Shown: one piece after another, positions 23,329-32,775 of the stretch | Position numbering within the stretch: position 1 is the stretch's first letter | Layout of the letters: every line of letters starts with the position of its first letter | DNA from: Candidatus Pacearchaeota archaeon | GTDB taxonomy: Archaea; Nanobdellota; Nanobdellia; Pacearchaeales; GW2011-AR1 | Assembly (NCBI GenBank): GCA_018303945.1 | Contig: JAGVXD010000015.1 | Coordinates: 1-33,108 of the forward strand | DNA length: 33,108 bases | Direction: 5' to 3' | Made by a program: the position numbers and the translations under genes | The notes under the pieces: generated by a model | Databases searched by the model: none | Seen by the model: only the letters and a program-made list of their open reading frames with translations | What the model was told of the DNA's origin: nothing

Positions 23329-24846
23329 TTACTTACTCCAAAGCGGGATATCCCTTAATTTTTTAATATCATTAGAATATAATTCTCTCAAGTCTTTTAT
23401 TTCATAAGCCATCATCATTAGACGGTCAAAACCAGGTCCCCAGGCAAGAACAGGGATAGATTCGCCTAATAATGGAACTGTGACCTCTGGCCTGAATATT
23501 CCCGCTGCAAAGACTTCAATCCATTCTTTTTTGCTTTCGTTCCATACAAGCCCTTCAACGCTTGGCTCTGTGTAAGGAAAGAAAGAAGGCTGGAATCTTA
23601 TTTTGTCAAATCCCATTTTCTTGGAAAACTCTGACAAATATCCTAAAAGATCGGATAAGTTAGCTTTAGGGTCTATGACTATTCCTTCTGTCTGATTGAA
23701 TTCAAAGCCGTGTTTCCAGTCTACAGTTTCATTTCTAAAGCATTTACCGATTGCAAAATATTTTGCAGGCAAGTCTTCTTTTTTCAGTTTTGCAAGCGTC
23801 TGTGATGATAGCACAGTAGTATGAGTTCTCAAGAGGACTTTCTTTGCTTCTTCTTCATTCCAGAGATATTTCCATCCCTTGCTTCCTGAAACACCAGATT
23901 CATGAGCTTCTTTGACTCTTTTTACTATTTCTTTATCAGGGAGATTTCCCTTTATATCTTTAATAAAAAATGTATCATGCATTTCTCTTACAGGATGGTC
24001 TTGGGCTGTGAATAAAGCGTCAAAATTCCAAAAGGAAGTTACCACTTTTTTACCTGTCATTTCTTTGAATCCCATATCAAGCCATATTCTCTTTCCGTAA
24101 TTAATGGCTTGATTAACGAAATGCCTTTTGCCGCCGGATATGTGCGGTACACGAGCCTGAATGTCATATTTCCTAAATTTATTTCCCTTTGTCCAGTTTT
24201 TGATTAATTCAGGAGTTACTTCTTCCAACAGATTTGATTCTATGTTCATTCCTGCAATTGACTCTCCTAAATCGGTTAATGAGAATGATATATCTTTTTC
24301 TTTTCTCAACTCAATTATATCTTTACGGACTTTGAGATTTTCAAAAGCGTGAAGCATTTCAGGAGGAAGAGTTTCATATTCTCTCGGAAGCGTCTCAAGA
24401 AATTGTTCTTCAAACGATTTTTTCATAAGCTCATCTTTTGAAGCATTCAGAGAGATTCTACCCTTATTTATTGTAATTAAAGCTTTGTCTTTCAGAACAC
24501 CAAGGGAGACTTTAAACTCATTATCGGAGAGTTTTGCGGTCTTTTGAGCTTCTTCAATTGGCAGGTGATTGTTTTTATCCAATACCAGAAGAAGTGTGCG
24601 TTCAGGCAAGTGGTTCTTTTTGTAATAAATTCCGTTGGTTCCCAAATCTACTATATTTCTTTCTTTCTGAGAAATTTTTAAAATTCCCTTTAATTCAAGA
24701 AATCGCAGAGCTCTAATCAAGGAAGTTTCGTCTAGAGAAGATTTTTTCTTAATCTCATGAAATGAACTCTTTAGATGTGGTATGACTGACCTTTCAATAG
24801 GTGAGAGTCTTTCAATAATCTCTTCAATTTTTTTATTATCTGTCAT
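23329..24846 (-). CDS. pheS: Phenylalanyl-tRNA synthetase alpha subunit
   Basis: This 505-aa archaeal-type alpha subunit charges tRNA(Phe) with phenylalanine. The N-terminal third is winged-helix-like, as in archaeal and eukaryotic enzymes (LSPIERSVIPHLKSSFHEI onward). The class II core begins near residue 240. It has motif 1 around INYGKRIWLDMGFKEM, motif 2 with FAIGKCFRNETVDWKHGFEF, and motif 3 with LAWGPGFDRLMMMAYEI near the C-terminus. The start is 22 nt after the rpp30 stop, and pheT follows at once, placing it in a pyrH-rpp30-pheS-pheT run. Confidence 0.97.
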   Translation of the reverse strand: MTDNKKIEEIIERLSPIERSVIPHLKSSFHEIKKKSSLDETSLIRALRFLELKGILKISQKERNIVDLGTNGIYYKKNHLPERTLLLVLDKNNHLPIEEAQKTAKLSDNEFKVSLGVLKDKALITINKGRISLNASKDELMKKSFEEQFLETLPREYETLPPEMLHAFENLKVRKDIIELRKEKDISFSLTDLGESIAGMNIESNLLEEVTPELIKNWTKGNKFRKYDIQARVPHISGGKRHFVNQAINYGKRIWLDMGFKEMTGKKVVTSFWNFDALFTAQDHPVREMHDTFFIKDIKGNLPDKEIVKRVKEAHESGVSGSKGWKYLWNEEEAKKVLLRTHTTVLSSQTLAKLKKEDLPAKYFAIGKCFRNETVDWKHGFEFNQTEGIVIDPKANLSDLLGYLSEFSKKMGFDKIRFQPSFFPYTEPSVEGLVWNESKKEWIEVFAAGIFRPEVTVPLLGESIPVLAWGPGFDRLMMMAYEIKDLRELYSNDIKKLRDIPLWSK

Positions 24847-24868
24847 GTTTATTGTAAGGGCAAAGGGC

Positions 24869-25330
24869 TTAAAAATCTAGTGTTCTAGATGCATGGCTGC
24901 TTGAGGCTCCCAATATTCTTAAGAGGCTCAATGCGTTTCTTCTATCTCTTAAGTTTATTAGGGATATCAATGCCCCATATTTTTGAGTCAGCATTATAAG
25001 AGTTCTAATCTTTGCAAGAGCCACAGGGATTTGCTGATTATTCATATTCCTTAATTCAGAGAGATCAATACAAAATGATATCTTTCTTTTTGCCGCTATT
25101 TTAATGCCTACATGATTGATATTAATTCCAGAGCTTCTTCTTAGATTCTTTTTTTTATTCGATAAATCAATAAGAATAGCCCTGAACATTCCATATTCAA
25201 GAATTTTTCTATTAAACTCCGTAGTTTTTGATCTTATCAGAATATTGCCGGATTTTGAATTCCTGATTAGTTTTCTTGCTTCTTCTAAATCATCCTTATC
25301 TATAATTTCAGTCTTTAATTCTTGTTCCAT
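24869..25330 (-). CDS. rnp3: RNase P protein component 3 (Rpp30)
   Basis: This protein is 153 aa from the ATG at 25330. A TTG at 25348 could add six residues but is less likely. It matches the archaeal/eukaryal Rpp30 family, a PHP-like TIM-barrel subunit that helps RNase P RNA cut the 5' leader from pre-tRNA. Recognisable pieces are GININHVGIKIAAKRKISFC, IDLSELRN, and the ending RIRTL-like helix with LINLRDRRNALSLLRILGAS. The length is short for the family (often about 200 aa), a common DPANN reduction. The 5' end overlaps pyrH by 23 bp in another frame. Confidence 0.85.
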   Translation of the reverse strand: MEQELKTEIIDKDDLEEARKLIRNSKSGNILIRSKTTEFNRKILEYGMFRAILIDLSNKKKNLRRSSGININHVGIKIAAKRKISFCIDLSELRNMNNQQIPVALAKIRTLIMLTQKYGALISLINLRDRRNALSLLRILGASSSHASRTLDF

Positions 25331-25997
25331 GAAAATTTTTACCTTCAATTACTTTTCTTAAATCAGATATCCTGCTGTTTATTATATATGTTTTTATCCT
25401 GTTTTTTCTTATTATTATTGCAGATTTTTGATCAAGCACAAAATGCTGACCATTCTTATATTTTATCTTAACGGCCTTATTTTCAAAATCTCTCCAGGAA
25501 ATAAAAGATATTAATTTTGCATCAGAGTTTGCTAAAGGGTTTGAAGTATATAGTCCGTCTACATTTGTTATGTTTATGAAAGGAGCTTTAAGTTGTTTAG
25601 CAATGCGGGCCGCGTTTGTGTCAGATGTAGAGTTTTTAGTGAATCTTAGAGCCCCGCATATAACTACGTTGTTTTTCAGAAGATTGTTTTTAACCTGATG
25701 TATTGTTTTAGGCAATTTATCGTTTGCTTCTTTTCCGAATAGTCGCATCACGAACTCGGCATTGGCTCTTGTAGCAAGTATTCCAGCTTTTGACAACTCA
25801 TTTTCAGATTTATGCTCACGAGATAGGATATTTATGTAGTGTCTTGCAATATCTCCTCCTCCGCAGACAATTACAAACCTATATTTACTATAATATTTTT
25901 CCAGAGTGTCCTTAAACTTGCCTAAAAAATTTATTTTTCCTTCTTTGGAAGATATTATGGAGCCGCCCAAACTTATTACCCATACACTCCTTTTCAT
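25308..25997 (-). CDS. pyrH: Uridylate (UMP) kinase, archaeal type
   Basis: This 229-aa amino-acid-kinase-fold enzyme phosphorylates UMP to UDP with ATP for pyrimidine nucleotide supply. It begins WVISLGGSIISS (phosphate-binding loop, about 6-17), has VIVCGGGDIARHYI (42-55), then STSDTNAARIAKQLKAPFIN and ITNVDGLYTSNP, which are typical of archaeal PyrH, and ends near GKNFHGTRI. The length equals the archaeal norm. It is the first gene of the minus-strand run, diverges from the zinc-ribbon gene, and its 3' end overlaps the rpp30 start. Confidence 0.88.
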   Translation of the reverse strand: MKRSVWVISLGGSIISSKEGKINFLGKFKDTLEKYYSKYRFVIVCGGGDIARHYINILSREHKSENELSKAGILATRANAEFVMRLFGKEANDKLPKTIHQVKNNLLKNNVVICGALRFTKNSTSDTNAARIAKQLKAPFINITNVDGLYTSNPLANSDAKLISFISWRDFENKAVKIKYKNGQHFVLDQKSAIIIRKNRIKTYIINSRISDLRKVIEGKNFHGTRIKD

Positions 25998-26078
25998 GAA
26001 ATATTGTAAATTTCAACCTTAAAATACCTTTTTACCCTCTTTTTAGGTGGTAAATTGCCTGTTTTTTGCAGGGCAATA

Positions 26079-26089
26079 CTTTATAAACC
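26079..26089 (+). promoter_or_regulatory. TATA-like box of the zinc-ribbon gene
   Basis: CTTTATAAACC lies about 63 nt before the ATG at 26147, so this message has a leader, unlike several neighbours. A 10-bp palindrome, GTGTATACAC (26121-26130), sits between box and start and could be an operator. Confidence 0.55.
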
Positions 26090-26132
26090 CAATATTCTTG
26101 CTTTCGATAGCACCTAAGACGTGTATACACCA

Positions 26133-26140
26133 GGGAGGAA
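26133..26140 (+). promoter_or_regulatory. Strong Shine-Dalgarno site
   Basis: GGGAGGAA ends six bases before the ATG at 26147. It is one of the strongest ribosome binding sites in the window and fixes the start. Confidence 0.7.
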
Positions 26141-26146
26141 AAAAAT

Positions 26147-26335
26147 ATGGGCAGATTCGGAGACGGCGGAAGCGGATTTAGACGAAGAGATAATTTTCGT
26201 ACGAATTCAGGACCGCGCGTAATGCATAAGGCTGTTTGCGCTGATTGCAAGCAAGATTGTGAAGTTCCATTTGAACCACGCGAAGGCAGACCAGTATACT
26301 GCAAAGAATGTTATCCTAAACACAGGAAATTCTAA
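26147..26335 (+). CDS. Small zinc-ribbon protein (CxxC-x(17)-CxxC)
   Basis: This 62-aa protein has a Gly/Arg-rich basic N-terminus (MGRFGDGGSGFRRRDNFRTN) and a zinc ribbon. Cys31 and Cys34, with a further Cys38, pair with Cys52 and Cys55, in the pattern CADCKQDCEVPFEPREGRPV then YCKECYPKHR. This CEVPFxPxxGRPVYC family is frequent in archaea and in some CPR bacteria; its role is unknown. The RGG-like tail and ribbon suggest binding to RNA or nucleic acid, which is inference. The strong ribosome binding site, leadered promoter and T-run at the 3' end suggest a well-expressed single gene. Confidence 0.85.
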   Translation: MGRFGDGGSGFRRRDNFRTNSGPRVMHKAVCADCKQDCEVPFEPREGRPVYCKECYPKHRKF

Positions 26336-26347
26336 GCATAATTAAAC

Positions 26348-26360
26348 TTTTTATTTTTTT
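26348..26360 (+). terminator. T-rich transcription end between convergent genes
   Basis: T5-A-T7 lies between the zinc-ribbon stop and the stop of the convergent ogg gene. T-runs like this end archaeal transcripts without a hairpin. Confidence 0.5.
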
Positions 26361-26970
26361 ATTTAAATATTTTCCCAGTTTCATTGCTCCAAAAGAGGAG
26401 ATCCAATTCATCTATTGGTATGTTTATTGATTCTGAAAATTTGAGAAATTTCTGCTCTATTTTCCAATAATCTTGTTTTTTTGATATATTTGCCTCTTCA
26501 GGAAGTATTACTTCTAAATCTACAAGGTTTCGCAGTATATGACGGTCAAGAACGGCAATCTTATTGTCAGATTTTCCTATGTTTCGCAGGAAGTGACCTG
26601 CTTCTTTTAATCCATATCCTTTTATGTTTTCTGCAAGCCAGTTCCTTATTTCTACTTTATCGCTTCTGTCCAGACTTTTCTTTATTTCCGCCCAATTTTT
26701 AATTCCCCCCATGACATATCTTGCCTTGTTGTTATGAAATCTTGTTCTCTTTTTTAATACATCAGTTATTGCTTCAATAGAGGGATTTTCTATATTTCTT
26801 AGTTGTTCTACAGCTTCCCAGCACTTCTTGGCATTGCTTTGCGGCGTCAGGAGGCAAAAAATTAATTCTTCACGATACTTATCAGGAGACAATTCTCTGA
26901 ATGATTCAAGCCTTTTTTTAATTTCTCTCTCTTTCTCGTTATACAATTTGTGGAGTAACTCTCTTTTCAT
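26359..26970 (-). CDS. ogg: 8-oxoguanine DNA glycosylase/AP lyase, Ogg2 type
   Basis: This 203-aa protein is an HhH-GPD base-excision enzyme of the archaeal Ogg2 family, which removes 8-oxoguanine and nicks the abasic site. The hairpin GYGLKEAGHFLRNIG (118-132) carries the catalytic Lys (about K122). AVLDRHILRNL carries the catalytic Asp (about D142). It ends in LDLLFWSNETGKIFK, like the family's C-terminus, whose final lysine is known to help recognise the damaged base. The length fits the family norm of about 205 aa. It is divergent from the 1897-aa surface gene and shares its AT-rich promoter region. Confidence 0.92.
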   Translation of the reverse strand: MKRELLHKLYNEKEREIKKRLESFRELSPDKYREELIFCLLTPQSNAKKCWEAVEQLRNIENPSIEAITDVLKKRTRFHNNKARYVMGGIKNWAEIKKSLDRSDKVEIRNWLAENIKGYGLKEAGHFLRNIGKSDNKIAVLDRHILRNLVDLEVILPEEANISKKQDYWKIEQKFLKFSESINIPIDELDLLFWSNETGKIFK

Positions 26971-26990
26971 GACTTATTATGTAGAATAAC

Positions 26991-27000
26991 CTTTAAATAT
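26991..27000. promoter_or_regulatory. Shared TATA-like element between ogg and the giant surface gene
   Basis: CTTTAAATAT reads as a TATA-like box on both strands. It is centred about 25 nt before the ogg ATG on the minus strand and about 43 nt before the ATG at 27039 on the plus strand. Confidence 0.4.
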
Positions 27001-27038
27001 TCTCAGTTGTTACAAATATCAGTAAAAAGAGTTGATAA

Positions 27039-30000
27039 ATGGTCTATAAGAAGTATATTCTAAAGAATGGCAAGCTTCACGGTCCTTATTACTATGAGTC
27101 TTACAGAGAAGGAAACGCAGTAAAGAAACGTTATCTAGGTTCATCTGCTCATTCAATTCCAAGTCTGGACAGGTCTTTTATTATTCCATTAGTTCTTATA
27201 GCTCTGGCTTCCATGCTTTTAATCTTCTTTAGTTACAAAAGTATAACTGGGTATTCTGTTGGAGATGCAAATAGCGAAGTTCCGGCATCTTCTCCAGATA
27301 TACAGGATACAACAGAAAATACGGAGATATCAACCGAAAGTCCTTCTTTAATAGAAAATGTGCCCTTTGTTGAAATCTCTCCCGGACCATCCTCCGATAG
27401 CAGAGAGAATACTGAAATACCAGAGGACAATTCCCAAGAATCCGGGCTTATAATTGAAAACGGAGAAGAAGAAACATTAAATGACAGCCAAGAAGATTCA
27501 AACATTTCAGACAATTTAAATGAGAGTTTACTTCAAGAGCAGAATAATGTGAGTGAAGAAACAAATGAAACTATAGCTCCAAGAATTCCGGACACAAACT
27601 TCTCAACAGAAAATAATTCCTCTATAAACAACACATTAATTATTCCTCCAGAAAATATTACAGAAGAAGATAATAAAACTATTCAAATTCCTTCTGAAAT
27701 AATAGAAAATAATAATATATCTAATCAGACCAATTATGCAGAGATGCTTAATTTTACAGAAACCAATGAAACTTTAAAAAATATTACTAATTCAACTCCA
27801 AATATAGTAAATATTCACTCTTTAGAGCTGTTAAAAGATTTCCCAACACTAAGGATACCCAGAAATGGAGAATTATTAATTAACCTTTCTGAATATTTTA
27901 AAGGTGCCGAATCTTATGAAATATTAATTCCTAACATAGTGCCATTTATAGAAGGAGATACTTTGTCTCTAAAAGCCGAACAAGGTTTTTCCGGGGCTAA
28001 AAAAGGCAGTATTATCGCAAATGCCGGAAATGAGAGCTTGGAAAGCAATCAATTTACAATTTTAGTTTCCGGGGGGGCAGTTACTATCACAACTAAAAGA
28101 GAGAAGATAAAAGCAGGAGAGCCAGTTCGCTGGACGAAAAATATATCATTAGATAATCCCGAGAATATCACTCTTGAGCTCCCGGCAGGAGCGGAGAATA
28201 TAAGTGTAAAGAAACTATCTGAAGATTTTCAGACATCTTTAATTACTGCAAATGTAATTTCTGACGGCAGTGCAGGATATTCTGTTTGGCTTAAGCTTAA
28301 ATCTTTACTTGGAAAGATTTTTAGCTCATTTACAGGCAGAGCAATACAATATGAAGTAGCTATTGTTCAAGATAAAAACGATGTTTCAAATCAAACCAGT
28401 ATTCAAGTTATTTTAAATGCAAGCGCATCAGATTATATAATTGAATATTATACCGATGGTCCTGAAATACACGAGAGTGAGATATCTTCAGGAAAGCAAG
28501 TAACTATATCTGCTCCAGACGAGTTTAATTATACAGATATAATAGCTTATTCAAACGTAAGCTCCATTTTAGGATTTTCTGAGCTTAAAACATTAAAGAT
28601 TTACTGGTATAATTACGAGTCAGGCAACATATTTGTAAATATAAGCAAGAGAGTTGAAGATTTAGAAGATAACACGCTGATTGAATTTGTTGGTGATGAA
28701 ATCAGCGAAGATTCTGAAAACACAAGTTTGATTACTTCTGATTCATCATATGAGAACTCCACTTTATCAATAGAGAGCAATTTGTTTTCAGATTATAATG
28801 ATTCTTTATTGACCGGAGCAGTTATAAGTTCTGATGAGATTATTTCCGAAAGCAATCAATCAGAAGTAAATTATTTACTCCAAGAGATTCCTTATGATGC
28901 ATACGACTTGGATGAGGATGGATATATTGATTACGTTGAGTGGGTTGTTCCTCATCTTTCAAATCAGACTTATCAGCTAGTCACATCTAATAGGGATTTT
29001 GCAGTATCTTCAAATATAACTTTGGAAGACCAGTTTTCTCATTTAAGCATAAATGTTGCAAATGCACCTTATAATTCTTTAATAGGATATTTACCTTTTG
29101 ATGCTGATAATGTAAGCATGGGGCACGATTATTCTTCTTCCAGAAATGATTTTACATACTCAAATGGGGCGGTTCCTACAGACAATTGCATATATGAGAG
29201 TTGCGTGCAACTTGATGGAGTTAATGATGCAGTTATTGCACCAACAGGAGTTTACAATTTCTCCATTAATGATTCTTTTACCTTAATGGCTTGGATATAT
29301 CCTTTTGTAAAAGGCAATGAAAACGCTGAAAGAGGAATAATGGGAAGGTATACTGGTGCTGTTGGAAGTGGGTATTACTACTTTACTATTGACGGCACAG
29401 ATGGAGGAGGAGCGACTGACAAATTAGAGTTTAGAATGTCGGGGAACAATAATACTGTATTAATCAATCAGAATGCAAACACAACAATTACAAATGAACA
29501 ATGGACTCATGTTGCTGTAACCTATAATGGGAGCCAAGTAATACTTTACAAAGATGGGTCTATAGAGTCTGGAGGCAATATAGCTACAAACGCCGTCAAC
29601 ATTAACAGTTCTACCGCATTTCAGGTTGGAGCTGCAGGAAGTTCAGCTTTTGTATTTAATGGCACAATAGACGAGGCAATGGTTTTCAACACTTCCTTAA
29701 CGCAAACTCAGATACAGTCAATTATGAATAATCAGAGCTCAAGATTTGTTTATACTGGAGATGTGGAAACAAGGAATATAAATGTCTCTTTATTAAATGA
29801 AAACATACTCAATATATCTATTCCAGACGCAGAGAGAGAATTGGGAACTAATATCTCACTTAGACTCGGAGAATGGGATATTTCGCTTGGATATAACAAT
29901 AGCGATGTAAATTCGGCTATTCCAGGATTGGTTTCTTACTGGCATCTTGATAATAATTCTGCTATAGGAGAAAATGATACTTTTGTTGTGGACTCAATGG

Positions 30001-32732
30001 GGAGGAATAACGGCACAGCAAACCACACAGTAATAAATAACTGGGGAGTATTTGAAAAGAGCCACAAGTTTGATGATAATAGCTCTCATGTTATTCAAGT
30101 AGCAGATTCTTCTTCGCTGAATATAACCACAGCTTTGACTATATCTGGGTGGATATATAGAAACAGGGGCGGACAAGCTGGAGACGTTATACTTGAACAT
30201 CAGCCAGCAAATGGATTTTATGCTTTGTTTTTTGAAGGTAATCAAATACGATTCAGGCTTGCTTTTGCTAACAGCACTACAGTGACTGTTTCTCCAACTA
30301 AACTTGTCACAAAAGGACAATGGCATCATGTCGTCGGTACATGGAATGGTACGCGCGCGAAAGTATATTTAGATGGAGTCAATCTTGGGAGTGAGCAAAA
30401 CTTTTTCGGATCACTTGCTGGAAAATCTGGCATAGTGCAGATTGGGCGCATAACAAGCGGAAGCCCCCGCACTAATGGCTCTCTTGATGAAATTATGATA
30501 TTCAATCGTTCTCTTACAGATAATGAAGTCCAGGAATTATATGTTCGCGGAAGAGCGCTTTGGAGCTATGGTTCTTATGTGAATTTAAGTGATTCTACAA
30601 GGAGATATGATTATTCTTCTGATTGTTTAAACGGGCTTTTAATGGTTTTTGATAATGATGAAAATGATATATGCGGTTTATTCCAAGCAAACTTAAATTC
30701 TCCAGGCAACTGGACAAATTCAAATAGAGGTTCTCTGGGAAATGCCACTTTAGGTATACCTTCTTCAACTGCCGGAATGTATTTGACAAACGATTCACAA
30801 CTTGCACATCTAAATAACTCATTTACACTTGGCACTTGGGTATTGGCGCCTTATTTCGGAGCTAATTCAGAAGCTATAATAAAGATTCAAGATGACTCTA
30901 CAAAGAACTTTACTCAGATTGATATTACGAGCAGTAATACATTAAGAGCACTTTTCGATACGAGCAACAGAAGCAGTTATGCAGTGACTTTAAGCAGTGC
31001 TTCTGTGACTGATGGAAGATGGCATTATCTTGCTTTAGCTTATAGTGCAAATACTAAGAAAGCAGTGTTATCTGTTGATGGTTTTAGGTATAATGCCAGC
31101 AGTTTGGTAGACGGGTATCTGCAGTTTAAGAGCGCAAACATTACCATAGGGGGAAGAAAGGGATGGTATTTGGATGATATAAGCATATGGAATAGAAGTT
31201 TAGATGAAGAAGAAATTATTGATATTTATTCAAAGACAAAGCACACGCGCAAAGAAGCCAGTTTCTCAATTACGAGTGATACCACAAATGTTCTTCCAAG
31301 CTGGAGATTAGTAACTGGGCCAAATAACTTTTACAGCCCTAATGTTGGGGGATTATTAAGAGCAACTTACGACTTTCAAGCGGCAGTAGATTTAACTCCT
31401 ACTGTAAGCTCGGTTGTACTTGATTCCAGCTCCGGTACAGACACAATCAATGAAAACATAAGCGTTACTTTTTCTCAAAGCGGAGCGGGAAATATAAATA
31501 ATATAACTGATTGGAGATTGCAAAACAAGAGCATTGCAGTGCTTAATATGCCATTTGAATCTAACTTAAGTTCTACTGTGAAGAAAATAATGAGAGATTA
31601 TTCAACTTATAATCAAAACGGAACTCTTGGAGGAGGAGCAAGTTCATTTGTACCAGTGTGGAATGCAAGCGGAAGAGTCGGAGGAGCTTATGAATTTGAC
31701 GGAGCAAATGACTATATTAATATAAGCGGGGGTAATCTAAGTTTAATTGAAGGCTTTAGCATAAGCTCATGGGTTTACTTAAAAGCAAAACCAGGCACTG
31801 CAGGGCATTGGTCAAGCATAGTTACTAGAGGAATTGACGGTGAAGGTTCAACACAAAATCATAATTATCTTTTAGGTTTTGCAAACACAGTATTTGGGGG
31901 AACTGGATTTGATTTTACTATTGAGAACTCTGTAGGCACTAACTGCGACGCCAATACTTTAGACGATGAACCGACAAACAAATGGTATCTTCTTACAGGA
32001 GTGTTTGATTCTACGGCACAAAGACTTTTGTTATATGTAAATGGGACTCTACAGTCAAATGTCTCTTGCACAATAACTCCAAATACTCCTGCTCTTGATG
32101 TTAGAATAGGTGATGACGAGCATTCTACAGGAGATTCTTTCAATGGAACAATTGATGAGGTTCTCATAATCAATCGCACGATAAGCCGGGAAATGATTAA
32201 CTTCATGTATGTAGAGGGTTTAGCCGGGCGCTCTATTAAAACTATTTTAAGTCAGGAAATATCCGCAGGCCAAAACTGGAGCGTTGCTGTTACACCTAAT
32301 AATAATTCTAAAGAAGGAACTACAGTTTTAAGCAACAGCCTAAACATTGTTTCTTCTTCTACAAGCGGGACAACTTGCAGTTCAACTTCAAAGTGCTTCT
32401 TTATCCGTGATGGAAATACAAACGTCACTATAATAGATTCTCTAGGCAATGTAGATCTTAAAGGCAGCATTACTGAAAGCAGTGTTGGCTCTCCAGATGG
32501 AAATGACTTTATTGTTAGAAACAAGAGCAATAACAATGTAGCGGCTTGGATTGACAAATCAAGCGGTAACTTGCGTCTTCGTGGAACAGCTTCAGAGAAT
32601 CAAGGTGGAACTTGCACTCCTCCTACAAAGAGCTTTATTGTCAAGAATTCAACAGGGAGTTGCATACTCTATATAGATTCAAACGGAAATCTCTGGTCAA
32701 GGGGGAGTATAACTCAAAATGCAGTCATATAA
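27039..32732 (+). CDS. Giant LamG-repeat membrane-anchored surface protein
   Basis: This 1897-aa protein begins with a cytoplasmic-type segment (MVYKKYILKNGKLHGPYYYE, with KKRYLG near residue 35) and one membrane segment (about 48-66). A long acidic Ser/Glu/Asn linker (about 72-260) follows. Beta domains span about 265-620, including AVTITTKREKIKAGEPVRW. A Ca-binding-like YDLDEDGYIDYVEWVVPHLS lies at about 626-645. LamG-like domains follow at about 680-899, 962-1170, 1189-1400 and 1498-1729, each closing with a GTIDE/GSLDE/DDIS-type strand. The end (about 1784-1897) has three repeats of F-I/V-x-R/K-N, then A/I-x-I-D-x-S/N-G-N-L, then RGS/KGS. Sequons are dense. It is a likely type II-like anchored cell-surface protein with carbohydrate-binding modules. 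Confidence 0.8.
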   Translation: MVYKKYILKNGKLHGPYYYESYREGNAVKKRYLGSSAHSIPSLDRSFIIPLVLIALASMLLIFFSYKSITGYSVGDANSEVPASSPDIQDTTENTEISTESPSLIENVPFVEISPGPSSDSRENTEIPEDNSQESGLIIENGEEETLNDSQEDSNISDNLNESLLQEQNNVSEETNETIAPRIPDTNFSTENNSSINNTLIIPPENITEEDNKTIQIPSEIIENNNISNQTNYAEMLNFTETNETLKNITNSTPNIVNIHSLELLKDFPTLRIPRNGELLINLSEYFKGAESYEILIPNIVPFIEGDTLSLKAEQGFSGAKKGSIIANAGNESLESNQFTILVSGGAVTITTKREKIKAGEPVRWTKNISLDNPENITLELPAGAENISVKKLSEDFQTSLITANVISDGSAGYSVWLKLKSLLGKIFSSFTGRAIQYEVAIVQDKNDVSNQTSIQVILNASASDYIIEYYTDGPEIHESEISSGKQVTISAPDEFNYTDIIAYSNVSSILGFSELKTLKIYWYNYESGNIFVNISKRVEDLEDNTLIEFVGDEISEDSENTSLITSDSSYENSTLSIESNLFSDYNDSLLTGAVISSDEIISESNQSEVNYLLQEIPYDAYDLDEDGYIDYVEWVVPHLSNQTYQLVTSNRDFAVSSNITLEDQFSHLSINVANAPYNSLIGYLPFDADNVSMGHDYSSSRNDFTYSNGAVPTDNCIYESCVQLDGVNDAVIAPTGVYNFSINDSFTLMAWIYPFVKGNENAERGIMGRYTGAVGSGYYYFTIDGTDGGGATDKLEFRMSGNNNTVLINQNANTTITNEQWTHVAVTYNGSQVILYKDGSIESGGNIATNAVNINSSTAFQVGAAGSSAFVFNGTIDEAMVFNTSLTQTQIQSIMNNQSSRFVYTGDVETRNINVSLLNENILNISIPDAERELGTNISLRLGEWDISLGYNNSDVNSAIPGLVSYWHLDNNSAIGENDTFVVDSMGRNNGTANHTVINNWGVFEKSHKFDDNSSHVIQVADSSSLNITTALTISGWIYRNRGGQAGDVILEHQPANGFYALFFEGNQIRFRLAFANSTTVTVSPTKLVTKGQWHHVVGTWNGTRAKVYLDGVNLGSEQNFFGSLAGKSGIVQIGRITSGSPRTNGSLDEIMIFNRSLTDNEVQELYVRGRALWSYGSYVNLSDSTRRYDYSSDCLNGLLMVFDNDENDICGLFQANLNSPGNWTNSNRGSLGNATLGIPSSTAGMYLTNDSQLAHLNNSFTLGTWVLAPYFGANSEAIIKIQDDSTKNFTQIDITSSNTLRALFDTSNRSSYAVTLSSASVTDGRWHYLALAYSANTKKAVLSVDGFRYNASSLVDGYLQFKSANITIGGRKGWYLDDISIWNRSLDEEEIIDIYSKTKHTRKEASFSITSDTTNVLPSWRLVTGPNNFYSPNVGGLLRATYDFQAAVDLTPTVSSVVLDSSSGTDTINENISVTFSQSGAGNINNITDWRLQNKSIAVLNMPFESNLSSTVKKIMRDYSTYNQNGTLGGGASSFVPVWNASGRVGGAYEFDGANDYINISGGNLSLIEGFSISSWVYLKAKPGTAGHWSSIVTRGIDGEGSTQNHNYLLGFANTVFGGTGFDFTIENSVGTNCDANTLDDEPTNKWYLLTGVFDSTAQRLLLYVNGTLQSNVSCTITPNTPALDVRIGDDEHSTGDSFNGTIDEVLIINRTISREMINFMYVEGLAGRSIKTILSQEISAGQNWSVAVTPNNNSKEGTTVLSNSLNIVSSSTSGTTCSSTSKCFFIRDGNTNVTIIDSLGNVDLKGSITESSVGSPDGNDFIVRNKSNNNVAAWIDKSSGNLRLRGTASENQGGTCTPPTKSFIVKNSTGSCILYIDSNGNLWSRGSITQNAVI

Positions 32733-32775
32733 AAGAAGAAATAATTATTTAAATGAGCAAATAGAGATATATAGC

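Noticed and set aside
25331-25348. TTG start for rpp30
   Set aside because: The extra six residues (MKVKIF) come from the pyrH overlap and an ATG directly follows at 25330; kept only as an alternative.
26121-26130. Palindrome GTGTATACAC as a firm operator
   Set aside because: A single 10-bp palindrome in AT-rich DNA is expected by chance now and then; it is only mentioned with the promoter.
26032-26304. 90-aa open frame on the minus strand
   Set aside because: It is antisense to the zinc-ribbon gene and its strong ribosome binding site, and has no recognisable features.
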